DNA of 20,535 nucleotides, from the NCBI GenBank assembly GCA_027081495.1, contig JALWKJ010000083.1, forward strand, positions 1-20,535, read 5' to 3'. Shown here piece after piece: positions 6,282-14,036 of this stretch. The DNA is from Campylobacterales bacterium (GTDB taxonomy: Bacteria > Campylobacterota > Campylobacteria > Campylobacterales > QNZT01). The notes beneath the pieces were generated by a model. It made no database searches, was not told where the DNA came from, and saw only the letters and a list, made by a program, of their open reading frames with translations. The number at the start of each line of letters is the position of its first letter. Position 1 is the stretch's first letter. A program made the translations under genes and the position numbers.

Positions 6282-7301
6282 TTATGGAAATCTTTTAACA
6301 AACGCCTTTTTCGACAATCTTTTAAGATATCTAAGAGCCACTAACGCCTCTTTTCTACTCTCATAAGGTCCGACTAAAACAAGCGTCGCGTCTTTGTTGA
6401 ATCTCGTTGTATTGTATAGTACATGAGGATAATTTTTTCTCTCGAGTTTTGATGTTAAAATCTCTCCGTTTCCTTTAAAAAGAGCCGCAAGCTGCACATA
6501 GTAACCTTCGGCGATTTCAGCGCTTTTGGCACTCTCTTTTTCTTCTATAACGGGTTTGTCTTCAAACTCGACTACTTCATTCTCTACCGGAATCGTCTGA
6601 GCTACGGGAATTGACTCTTGTTCGACAACGCTTTGTTTAACTATAGTTTGGGTTTGGGGGCTTGGCTGTTGAATCTGCACGGGAGCTTGGACGGGCTGCG
6701 GGGTTTTGCACATCTTTGCAAATTCATCCAAAGAGAGCGCCGCGGGAGTTTCACAGCTTGAAGCCGGTTTTTTCTCACTCTTTTGACCGAATTTCACGCC
6801 AAGTCCGACGGTTGCGATGATGTCGTTATCGCCGTTTTCAATCTTGTGCATGCCTTTTACTTCCGTCAAGAGGTTAATATTATCGTTTATATCGAATTTT
6901 ACTCCGACACCTCCGTTATAATAACCCTGAGAATCGTCATTTGTGGTTTTAACCGTATTTCCATGCGTTCTTTCATAACCTATACCTCCGGTGAGATAAG
7001 GTCTTACTTTATTTCCGGGAGCCTCTACGATAAGATTTAACGAACCTCTTTCTATATCGGTATCGCCTCCTCCCAGCGTTTCGTTTTTAAGAGAAGATTC
7101 CAAAGTAGCCTCAAGCGCGATATTGTCCGTCGCGTAAGCCGCGGCTCTTACGCCAAAAAGCACTTTATTATCTTTTAGCGTCGTATCTTTGTTGTAAATT
7201 TTTTTGCCTATCGTGGGCGTCAACTCAAAATGCGCCGCATTTAGAGTAAAAAAAACTCCAAAAACGGACAAAACCGTCACTCCTTTTAAAAGAACATTCA
7301 T
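6282..7301 (-). CDS. Outer-membrane beta-barrel protein with C-terminal SPOR domain (paralogue 2)
   Basis: The protein has the same layout as the gene at 4375-5403. From the ATG at 7301 it has 339 residues: a signal peptide (residues 1 to about 22), an OmpA-like barrel to about residue 175 (FGVRAAAYATDNIALEATLE, RPYLTGGIGYER, YYNGGVGVKFDI, ATVGLGVKFG), and a two-cysteine segment (CETPAALSLDEFAKMC). A Pro/Gln- and Glu-rich periplasmic linker of about 80 residues follows, then a SPOR domain (YYVQLAALFKGNGEILTSKLE to LVLVGPYESRKEALVALRYLK). The start at 7301 rather than 7307 is set by AAGGAG six bases upstream; the earlier ATG touches that site. The linker is acidic and PQ-rich, whereas that of the paralogue is basic, so the two have diverged most there. 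Probable role: an outer-membrane protein that contacts septal peptidoglycan. Confidence 0.85.
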   Translation of the reverse strand: MNVLLKGVTVLSVFGVFFTLNAAHFELTPTIGKKIYNKDTTLKDNKVLFGVRAAAYATDNIALEATLESSLKNETLGGGDTDIERGSLNLIVEAPGNKVRPYLTGGIGYERTHGNTVKTTNDDSQGYYNGGVGVKFDINDNINLLTEVKGMHKIENGDNDIIATVGLGVKFGQKSEKKPASSCETPAALSLDEFAKMCKTPQPVQAPVQIQQPSPQTQTIVKQSVVEQESIPVAQTIPVENEVVEFEDKPVIEEKESAKSAEIAEGYYVQLAALFKGNGEILTSKLERKNYPHVLYNTTRFNKDATLVLVGPYESRKEALVALRYLKRLSKKAFVKRFP

Positions 7302-7332
7302 TCTCATCTCCTTATATAAACAAATTTAGCCG

Positions 7333-7338
7333 ATTATA
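7333..7338 (-). promoter_or_regulatory. Promoter -10 of SPOR-barrel gene 2 (TATAAT)
   Basis: A perfect TATAAT on the minus strand lies 31 bases before the ATG at 7301, in the divergent gap shared with glnD. No strong -35 is visible. Confidence 0.6.
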
Positions 7339-7386
7339 AGTCAAATGTGATAATGATGCATTAAAAAAATTTAATCAATTAGTTGA

Positions 7387-7392
7387 TATAAT
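7387..7392 (+). promoter_or_regulatory. Promoter -10 of glnD-glmS (TATAAT)
   Basis: A perfect TATAAT lies 30 bases before the glnD TTG start. AAGGGA at 7411-7416 is the ribosome site and fixes the TTG at 7423 as the start. I see no obvious sigma-54 -24/-12 pair for nitrogen control. Confidence 0.6.
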
Positions 7393-7422
7393 TTAACTTT
7401 AATAATAAAAAAGGGAATATTT

Positions 7423-9939
7423 TTGAAACTTCAAATGAACATCGAGGATCTTATAAATAAAAACGGTTCGGATTTTGAAGTCTCAAAAACGATCAAAGAA
7501 ACGATATTGTCTTATCTGCAATCTCTTGACGAAGTTTTCAAATTGGATCAGGGTAAAAACTTTCTTGTTCGACATACAAAAAATCTCGATATTATCATCT
7601 CTTCAGTCTATAGATATATACTTCGCACGCATTTTAAAGAGTTCATGCCGCTTATGAACTCCGTACCGATCACGATAATAGCTATGGGTTCATACGCTAG
7701 AGAACAGCTTTGCGTCTATTCCGACATTGATTTGCTTGTCGTCTATAAAGAGACTCCCGCATACAATCTTCTTCCCATGATAGAATCGTTTTTACAAATC
7801 CTCTGGGACAGCGGTCTTAAACTCGGACACAGAGTACATAAAATAGATACGCTTTTTGAGGCGAGCCTTAGCGATCATACGATAAAAACGGCTTTTTTGG
7901 AATCGAGATTCATATGCGGATCGAAATATCTTTGGACCGGAATCGAGCACTCTTTATCAAATATCAGAAACTATAAACAAAAAGAGTTTATACTTCAAAA
8001 GATAAACGAAAAAGAACTATGCGCAAAAAAATACCCTTTTAGCATGCAGCCGAATATCAAATCCTCTCCGGGAGGATTAAGGGATGCGAATCTTCTTTTA
8101 TGGATAGCCAAAACGAGATTTAATGTTAGCAAGATTAAAGAGCTGCCCTCAAGATATATAAGCGACAAAGAGTATAAAGAACTTATGATCTCTTTGGAAT
8201 ATTTATACCGAGTGCGCTCGGCTCTTCATCTAAGTGCCGGAAAAAAAAGAGACGAACTTATACTCGAATATATACCCGATGTCTCTTTGAAACTAGGTCT
8301 TTCACAAACAAAAACGGTTCAAAAGACATTTGAAGCGATGCATCATATAAGATCGGTCTGCGCCGTCGTTATCAAAAGAGTTACTCATACCCTCTTTTTC
8401 GATTCAAAAAATATTTCCCGGCTTAAAAAATCAAGAATCGCCAAAAATCACTTTTTTTGCCGAGATAAACACTTAACCTCTTTACACTCGTCAAAACGAC
8501 CTATGATAGAGATATTGGATTCGCTTTTGCCCTATTGCGACAAAAAACAGTATTTTGATATAAGTTTTATATATTCGCTAAAAAACGCTTCCGTTTACAA
8601 TCTCGATAAAAAGAGATTGAGCTCTTTTTTAAAATCTCTTTTTTATAAAAATAGACCGTCCTTTCTTTTTGAAGCCCTTTATAACGCCCATCAACTAAAT
8701 ATCGTCGTAGCGCCTCTAAGAAAAGTGGCTTATCTTCCTCAGTTTGACGGATACCATAAAGACCCGGTCGATATTCACAGCTTAAACACTCTCAAAGCCC
8801 TTGAAAATATCAACGATCATTTCGTAAAAGAGGTGTTCGACTCTTTGGATAAAGATCAAAAGGCGATTTTGCGCCTTGCCTCTTTTTTACATGATTGCGG
8901 CAAAGGCAGAAAAAAAGACCACTCTGTTTTGGGCTCGATTATCGTAAAAAAATACGCTTTAACGCTTGGCTTTGACGAAAAACAGGCTTCGTGGGCATAT
9001 ACCCTCGTACTTCATCATACTCTCATGAGCAATACGGCTCATAGAGAAGATATATACAGCGAAAAAATCATCTACTCGCTTATGGCGAAAATTGGCTCTA
9101 TACTGATTTTGAAAATGCTTTATGTTCTAACATACGCCGATATAGCCTCCGTTTCAAAAAACGCATACTCTCCAAACAACGCAAAACTTCTAAACGAATT
9201 ATACAAACTTTCGCTGGAAGCGTTTTCGAATCAAACGGTTTTAACGGAAACGACAAAACGGATAAAAAAGGAAAAAGCCCTGTCAAAATCTCCCGGGTTT
9301 GCCATTTTACCCAAAGCTCTTCAAAAAAAGATTTTAAATATCGAATCGAATCTTCTTTTTTTGAAGTTTTCTCCTCAAAATATCATCGATATCGCATCCT
9401 GGGTTTATAGACTTAATCAAAACTTTGAATACAAAATACAAAACCACACTCATCTGTGTATAGATATCATAAGAAAACAGAGTGTCAATCTAGGATATAT
9501 CCTCTCTAAACTCTCAAATCTAAATGTGGTAAATATGGATATATATAAATTTTTCGACGGTATAAAATTTTTTAAAATAGAGTTTGAAGAGAAGATCGAC
9601 GACGACGAACTCGTGTATATCCATAAGATTTTAAAAGACGCCCTCGTATTTGATAAAAAACCGAAACTTAAAAACCTGAATATTTCAAAAAAGCAGATCG
9701 ATATAAATTGCGAGCATTCAAAAACATACGCTAAAATGAATATAGATTGTCCCGATCAAAAAGGATTAATCGCTAATATTATGACGATTTTTGACGATAT
9801 AGGCATAGACATCGCTAGTGCAAAAATACAAACTATTAAAAAAAGAGCAAGAAATCTGATTTTAATAGAAAAAAACGGCAAATTTTGCACAAACAAAGAG
9901 ATTGTCGTTAAAAGATTGACTTCAAATAATAAGGAATAG
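7423..9939 (+). CDS. glnD: [Protein-PII] uridylyltransferase / uridylyl-removing enzyme
   Basis: GlnD senses glutamine and adds or removes UMP on PII proteins, setting the nitrogen state of the cell. The 838 residues carry the expected domains. The nucleotidyltransferase domain has MGSYAREQLCVYSDIDLLVVY (residues 88-108), with the catalytic GS and DID motif, and SPGGLRD follows. A helical middle region comes next. An HD domain starts near residue 447 with the metal-binding HDCGKG (His490, Asp491) followed by KKDHSVLG, and HHT lies further on. Two ACT regulatory domains follow; the first (about 655-735) is weakly conserved and the second (about 770-838) is clear, MNIDCPDQKGLIANIMTIFDDIGIDI. 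It is slightly shorter than the E. coli enzyme (890). It starts at TTG and ends four bases before glmS, with the glmS ribosome site inside its end. Confidence 0.94.
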   Translation: MKLQMNIEDLINKNGSDFEVSKTIKETILSYLQSLDEVFKLDQGKNFLVRHTKNLDIIISSVYRYILRTHFKEFMPLMNSVPITIIAMGSYAREQLCVYSDIDLLVVYKETPAYNLLPMIESFLQILWDSGLKLGHRVHKIDTLFEASLSDHTIKTAFLESRFICGSKYLWTGIEHSLSNIRNYKQKEFILQKINEKELCAKKYPFSMQPNIKSSPGGLRDANLLLWIAKTRFNVSKIKELPSRYISDKEYKELMISLEYLYRVRSALHLSAGKKRDELILEYIPDVSLKLGLSQTKTVQKTFEAMHHIRSVCAVVIKRVTHTLFFDSKNISRLKKSRIAKNHFFCRDKHLTSLHSSKRPMIEILDSLLPYCDKKQYFDISFIYSLKNASVYNLDKKRLSSFLKSLFYKNRPSFLFEALYNAHQLNIVVAPLRKVAYLPQFDGYHKDPVDIHSLNTLKALENINDHFVKEVFDSLDKDQKAILRLASFLHDCGKGRKKDHSVLGSIIVKKYALTLGFDEKQASWAYTLVLHHTLMSNTAHREDIYSEKIIYSLMAKIGSILILKMLYVLTYADIASVSKNAYSPNNAKLLNELYKLSLEAFSNQTVLTETTKRIKKEKALSKSPGFAILPKALQKKILNIESNLLFLKFSPQNIIDIASWVYRLNQNFEYKIQNHTHLCIDIIRKQSVNLGYILSKLSNLNVVNMDIYKFFDGIKFFKIEFEEKIDDDELVYIHKILKDALVFDKKPKLKNLNISKKQIDINCEHSKTYAKMNIDCPDQKGLIANIMTIFDDIGIDIASAKIQTIKKRARNLILIEKNGKFCTNKEIVVKRLTSNNKE

Positions 9940-9943
9940 ATAT

Positions 9944-11758
9944 ATGTGTGGAATTGTAGGGTATATCGGAAACGAGGATATCAAAGAGATACTTGTTGAC
10001 GGACTAAAAGAGCTTGAATACAGAGGTTACGATTCGGCGGGAATAGCGGTGCTTCAGGATAATGAAATTCACTCTTTCAAAGCCGTAGGCAAACTTCAAA
10101 ACCTAGTAGAAAAAACAAAAGATTTCACTGTAGAAAATTTCGGCATGGGTATCGGCCACACGAGATGGGCGACGCATGGAAAACCGACAGAGATAAACGC
10201 CCATCCCCATCTAGGCGAATTTAGTTATGTCGTTCATAACGGAATCATAGAGAATTATCAAGAACTAAAAAAAGAGCTCTCCCAAAGCGGGGTTGCTTTT
10301 TTAAGTCAAACCGATACGGAAGTGATAGTGCACCTTTTTGAAAAAAATTATGAAAAACTAAAAGACTCTTTTAAAGCGTTTGAAGCTACGGTCGAAAAAC
10401 TTGAAGGCGCTTACGCGGTATTGCTTATAACAAAAGTTGACCCTCAAAAAATCTTTTTTGCAAAAAACGGCTCGCCCATGATAGTCGGAAACGATGGAAA
10501 AGGCGATATCTTTTTCGGTTCAAGCGACGCCGCGCTTATAGGTAAAGCGAATGAAGTCATCTATCTTGACGACGGAGATTACGGTTATACATCATCAAAA
10601 GAGGGAATCGTTCTTCTATCCGACAAAAAGCCCAAAGCTTTAAATAAAAAAGCTTTGACGGGAGATAAAATATCCGCGCAAAAAGGCGGCTTTAGATTTT
10701 TTATGGAAAAAGAGATATATGAGCAGAGCGAAGTTCTCGTCGATACGATTATGGGAAGAGTTTTGGATGAAAAGATATATTTTGAAGAGCTTGACGAAAA
10801 CTTTTTCGACGGTATAGAAGAGATAAAAATATGCGCATGCGGAACAAGTTACAACTCGGGACTTGCCTGTTCATACCTTTTTGAGAGACAAGCCAAAATC
10901 AAAACTTCGGTAGAGATAGCTAGTGAATTTAGATATAAAGAGCCTCTTTTGGATCCAAAATCTCTTTTTGTCGTCATAAGCCAAAGCGGTGAAACCGCCG
11001 ATACCCTCGAAGCTTTAAAAATGGCAAGAAGCGCCGGTTTAAAGACTCTGGCTATTTGTAATGTTGACAACTCCTCAATCGTTAGAATCGCCGATCATAC
11101 TCTCTTAACGAGAGCGGGTATAGAAAAAGGCGTTGCGAGCACAAAAGCTTTTGCGACGCAAGTGATGGTTATGTGGATGCTCTCTTTATATATAGCCCAA
11201 CACAAAAAGAGCATGAGTAAAGAAAATATCTTATCCGAAATAGAAGCCATAAGACATATTCCAAACGCCGTCGTCGTAGAAAATAGACTTCATGAAAAGA
11301 TAAAAAGGCTCTCAAAAAGGTATCTTCACGGACATGGTTTCTTTTTTATAGGAAGAGATCTTTTTTATCCTCTAGCTCTCGAAGGCGCGCTCAAACTAAA
11401 AGAGATATCTTATCTTCATGCCGAAGGTTATCCGGCGGGAGAGATGAAACACGGTCCTATCGCTCTTGCCGATAGCGAACTTTTTACGATAGCTCTTATG
11501 CCAAAAACCCTTCATTACGATAAAGTAAAAAGCAATGTGGAAGAGTTAAGCGCAAGAGACGCGACGATACTCGCGATTTCACCTGAGAGATTTGAATTGG
11601 CGGACGACTATGTTCACACATATCATAGCGATCATCCGATGAGTGAATTTTTCGAGATGATGGTCGTAACCCAGCTCTTGGCTCTTGAAGTTTCCATAAG
11701 ACTCGGAAACGATGTAGATATGCCAAGAAATCTCGCTAAAAGCGTTACCGTAGAATAA
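9944..11758 (+). CDS. glmS: Glutamine-fructose-6-phosphate aminotransferase (isomerizing)
   Basis: GlmS makes glucosamine-6-phosphate from fructose-6-phosphate and glutamine, the first committed step towards UDP-GlcNAc for peptidoglycan and LPS. The 604-residue length is normal. The amino-terminal Ntn glutaminase domain begins MCGIVGYIG, with Cys2 as the nucleophile after Met removal, and shows GIGHTRWATHG and VVHNGIIENY. Two SIS sugar-isomerase domains follow, with ACGTSYNSG, SQSGETADT, KGVASTKAFATQ, EGALKLKEISYLHAEGYPAGEMKHGPIAL and the usual carboxyl end LAKSVTVE. It is the second gene after glnD, four bases away, with AAGGAATA spanning the glnD stop as ribosome site. Both proteins respond to glutamine. 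The gap is too short for a glmS ribozyme. A strong terminator follows. Confidence 0.97.
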   Translation: MCGIVGYIGNEDIKEILVDGLKELEYRGYDSAGIAVLQDNEIHSFKAVGKLQNLVEKTKDFTVENFGMGIGHTRWATHGKPTEINAHPHLGEFSYVVHNGIIENYQELKKELSQSGVAFLSQTDTEVIVHLFEKNYEKLKDSFKAFEATVEKLEGAYAVLLITKVDPQKIFFAKNGSPMIVGNDGKGDIFFGSSDAALIGKANEVIYLDDGDYGYTSSKEGIVLLSDKKPKALNKKALTGDKISAQKGGFRFFMEKEIYEQSEVLVDTIMGRVLDEKIYFEELDENFFDGIEEIKICACGTSYNSGLACSYLFERQAKIKTSVEIASEFRYKEPLLDPKSLFVVISQSGETADTLEALKMARSAGLKTLAICNVDNSSIVRIADHTLLTRAGIEKGVASTKAFATQVMVMWMLSLYIAQHKKSMSKENILSEIEAIRHIPNAVVVENRLHEKIKRLSKRYLHGHGFFFIGRDLFYPLALEGALKLKEISYLHAEGYPAGEMKHGPIALADSELFTIALMPKTLHYDKVKSNVEELSARDATILAISPERFELADDYVHTYHSDHPMSEFFEMMVVTQLLALEVSIRLGNDVDMPRNLAKSVTVE

Positions 11759-11759
11759 T

Positions 11760-11788
11760 CCCAAGGTAAACCTTGGGCTCTTTTATTT
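11760..11788 (+). terminator. Rho-independent terminator of glnD-glmS
   Basis: CCCAAGG (11760-11766), a TAAA loop and CCTTGGG (11771-11777) form a perfect 7-bp stem directly after the glmS stop, followed by CTCTTTTATTT. The tail overlaps the end of the convergent ABC gene. The opposite strand has only a weak T run, so it serves mainly glmS. Confidence 0.85.
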
Positions 11789-12361
11789 ATCCGAAATTCT
11801 CACGATTTTATCGCTTGCCCAGACCGCCAAATCTTCGTCATGAGTTATCATGAGTATGCCCACATCTTTTAAAAATTTCATCAATAGTTTCATAACATCA
11901 AGCTGTACGACATTATCAAGCGCCGATGTCGGTTCATCGGCGAGGATGAGTTTTGGTTTTTGCAAAAGCGCGCGAAGAATGGAGCATCTTTGAAGTTGAC
12001 CTCCGCTTAGATTGTGCGGTTTTTTATCAAGAAGCGAACTTTCTAAATTTAAAATATCCAAATATTTATAAAGCTCGTCTATCGACGCCACCTCTTTTAT
12101 TTGCGACAATATAGAATAAGTCGGATGAAAAGAGCTATACGGGTCTTGAAAAATCTGCGCGTATTTAGCGCTTTTTATCACCCCTTTTACGGGTTTTAGC
12201 TCTTTTGTAATAAGCTCAAACAGCGTGCTTTTTCCGCTGCCGCTCTCTCCGACGATCGTGATAACTTCGCCCTTTTTCAAAGAGAGATTGAAGTTATCGT
12301 AAAGAACGCGTCTTTTGTCGTAATAAAATGTGAGATTTTCGATCTCCAATACTTTTTGCAT
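11783..12361 (-). CDS. Orphan ABC transporter ATP-binding protein (OppF/DppF/NikE-like)
   Basis: A single ATP-binding cassette of 192 residues has all the working motifs: Walker A GESGSGKST (38-46), Q-loop Gln72 in QIFQDPYSSFHP, signature LSGGQLQR (118-125), Walker B LILADEP with Glu143, D-loop SALD, and H-loop THD (His174). The QDPYSSFHP Q-loop resembles the ATPases of peptide and nickel importers. It is clearly shorter than their usual 250-330 residues because it lacks their carboxyl-terminal extension. No permease or binding protein gene is nearby. The start ATG shares one base with the proA stop (TGATG), so translation is coupled. The substrate and partners are unknown; it could serve permeases encoded elsewhere or act in a non-transport role. 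Confidence 0.85.
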   Translation of the reverse strand: MQKVLEIENLTFYYDKRRVLYDNFNLSLKKGEVITIVGESGSGKSTLFELITKELKPVKGVIKSAKYAQIFQDPYSSFHPTYSILSQIKEVASIDELYKYLDILNLESSLLDKKPHNLSGGQLQRCSILRALLQKPKLILADEPTSALDNVVQLDVMKLLMKFLKDVGILMITHDEDLAVWASDKIVRISDK

Positions 12362-13596
12362 CAGTTACGAATTTGTCCGTTTCCGTATATTTTATATTTA
12401 TAGGTCGTAAGGTCGTTTATCCCCATAGGACCTCTGGCATGAAGTTTATTCGTACTTATTCCGACTTCCGCTCCAAAACCGAACTCCCCTCCGTCGGTAA
12501 ACTGAGTAGAAGCGTTTATATAGACGCACGCCGCATCGACTCGGTCGAGAAATTTCTCGCCGATCGTATAATTTTCGGTAATGATAGATTCAGAGTGCCC
12601 CGAGCCGTATTTTTTAATATGCTCTATGGCTCCATCGACTCCCGAAACTATTTTTATAGAGAGAATATTGTCAAGATACTCCGTGTAAAAATCCTCTTCA
12701 AAAGCCTCTTTGATTTCGATAATGGATCTTGTTTTCTCACAGCCTCGAAGTTCGGTTTCGTGTTTTAAAAACGCTTTTTTTATCTCTACGAGTATTAGAG
12801 GAGCTATATTTTCATCTACCAATAGAGTTTCCATCGCATTACAGATTCCCACCCTTCGACATTTTGAATTTATGACTATATTTAAAGCTTTATCTATATC
12901 CGCGTCTTCGTCTATATATACATGACATAAACCTTTATCATGTTTTACCACGGGAACCGTAGCGTTTTCGCTCACAAACCGAATAAGCCCCTCTCCTCCT
13001 CTTGGGATGATAAGATCGACATATCTATCCATTTTTATAAGTTTAGAAACTCCTTCTCTGGAAGAATCGGGCAATAAAGAGATTATCTCTTTTGGCAAAC
13101 TATTTTCAACAAGTACGCTTTGGAGTAATTTGGCGATGATTTTATTTGAATACTGCGCCTCTTTTCCACCTTTTAAAACGGAAACATTTGAGCTTTTAAA
13201 ACACAAAGCCGCCGTATCGCTTGTAACATTGGGACGAGATTCATAGATGATCGCTATGACGCCTATGGGTATGGAAACTTTTTGTATATTTAGCCCGTTG
13301 TCAACCCTCCATCCCTCAAGAACCCGACCTACGGGCTCTTTTAAAGAAGATATTTCTCTTATCGAGTCCGCCATAGCCTTTATTCGATTTTTATCTAAAA
13401 TCAATCTATCTATCATAGCGTTTGAGAGATTATGCTTTTTGGCGTATGAGAGATCTTTTTTATTTTCACTTATGATTTGGGCGCTGTTTTCTTCAAGGGC
13501 GTTTGCCATCAAAAGAAGGATTCTTTTTTTCTCGCCCGCTTTCAAAGAACCGCAAACCCCCGCCGCATCTTTCGCTTTTTGTAAAAACTGTTCCAT
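12361..13596 (-). CDS. proA: Glutamate-5-semialdehyde dehydrogenase (gamma-glutamyl phosphate reductase)
   Basis: ProA reduces gamma-glutamyl phosphate with NADPH to glutamate-5-semialdehyde, the second step of proline synthesis. From the ATG at 13596 it has 411 residues, the normal length. Visible motifs are IPIGVIAIIYESRPNVTSDTAALCFKSSN, VLKGGKEA, LIIPRGGEGLI, VVKHDKGLCHVYID, the catalytic Cys in CRRVGICNAMETLLVD, and the carboxyl end FGFGAEVGISTNKLHARGPMG. The frame is open 30 codons further upstream, but the ATG at 13596 has AGGAG seven bases before it and a TGCTATAAT promoter inside the would-be extension, which settles the start. The ABC gene is coupled downstream. proB is not in the window. 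Confidence 0.95.
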   Translation of the reverse strand: MEQFLQKAKDAAGVCGSLKAGEKKRILLLMANALEENSAQIISENKKDLSYAKKHNLSNAMIDRLILDKNRIKAMADSIREISSLKEPVGRVLEGWRVDNGLNIQKVSIPIGVIAIIYESRPNVTSDTAALCFKSSNVSVLKGGKEAQYSNKIIAKLLQSVLVENSLPKEIISLLPDSSREGVSKLIKMDRYVDLIIPRGGEGLIRFVSENATVPVVKHDKGLCHVYIDEDADIDKALNIVINSKCRRVGICNAMETLLVDENIAPLILVEIKKAFLKHETELRGCEKTRSIIEIKEAFEEDFYTEYLDNILSIKIVSGVDGAIEHIKKYGSGHSESIITENYTIGEKFLDRVDAACVYINASTQFTDGGEFGFGAEVGISTNKLHARGPMGINDLTTYKYKIYGNGQIRN

Positions 13597-13618
13597 AGAC
13601 ACTCCTGTTTTATTGGCG

Positions 13619-13627
13619 ATTATAGCA
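13619..13627 (-). promoter_or_regulatory. proA promoter, extended -10 (TGCTATAAT)
   Basis: TGCTATAAT on the minus strand lies 22 bases before the chosen proA ATG, giving a short leader that carries AGGAG. The same nine bases recur as the divergent rpmA promoter. Confidence 0.65.
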
Positions 13628-13671
13628 TAGCCCTCTATATGAACAGTTGATACGGCTCCTTTCATTTCTAA

Positions 13672-13699
13672 TTGCTTTTTAAGCAAAAAGTGCTATAAT
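13672..13699 (+). promoter_or_regulatory. rpmA promoter: TTGCTT -35, 16-base spacer, TGCTATAAT extended -10
   Basis: The extended -10 TGCTATAAT occupies 13691-13699, with TTGCTT at 13672-13677 as a plausible -35. The -35 is one arm of a short inverted repeat, TTGCTT-TTT-AAGCAA (13672-13686). AAAGGA at 13720-13725 is the ribosome site. This looks like a strong promoter, as expected for a ribosomal protein gene. Confidence 0.7.
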
Positions 13700-13732
13700 T
13701 GCGCTCAAAATCGCTAATCAAAAGGACAATTT

Positions 13733-13993
13733 ATGGCACATAAAAAAGGTCAGGGTAGTACCCAAAACAACAGAGACTCTGCAGGACGAAGACTGGGTGT
13801 TAAAAAGTTCGGCGGCGAATTTGTCAGAGCCGGAAACATCATTATCAGACAACGAGGCACAAAAGTACATACGGGTGAAAATGTCGGCATAGGCAAAGAT
13901 CATACTATCTACGCTTTAGTTGACGGTTTCGTAAAATTTCAAGTAAAAGACAAAAAAAGAAACAAAGTTTCCGTCATACCGGCAGAAGCGTAA
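13733..13993 (+). CDS. rpmA: 50S ribosomal protein L27
   Basis: L27 sits at the peptidyl-transferase centre of the large subunit. The 86-residue protein begins MAHKKGQGSTQNNRDSAGRRLGVKKFGGE, with GNIIIRQRGTKVHTGENVGIGKDHTIYALVDG further on, all signature sequence. The amino end is of the direct type (AHKKGQGST), without the cleaved leader found in Firmicutes L27. It has its own promoter and probable terminator, so it looks monocistronic. The usual partner rplU is not upstream, because proA occupies that side in the opposite direction. Confidence 0.98.
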   Translation: MAHKKGQGSTQNNRDSAGRRLGVKKFGGEFVRAGNIIIRQRGTKVHTGENVGIGKDHTIYALVDGFVKFQVKDKKRNKVSVIPAEA

Positions 13994-14001
13994 TCAAAAT
14001 C

Positions 14002-14021
14002 GGCGGTTTTTTTAAACCGCC
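14002..14021. terminator. Hairpin between convergent rpmA and ddl
   Basis: GGCGGTTT (14002-14009), a TTTT loop and AAACCGCC (14014-14021) form an 8-bp stem 8 bases after the rpmA stop. The tails (TCTTGCTAT on plus, GATTTTGATTA on minus) are only moderately T-rich. It is probably a bidirectional terminator for the two converging genes. Confidence 0.65.
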
Positions 14022-14036
14022 TCTTGCTATAGAGTA

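Noticed and set aside
9937..9946. glmS ribozyme or riboswitch before glmS
   Set aside because: Only four bases separate glnD from glmS, which leaves no room for a leader RNA element.
13597..13686. 30-codon upstream extension of proA
   Set aside because: It contains a promoter (TGCTATAAT) and the AGGAG of the ATG at 13596, and ProA homologues do not have it.
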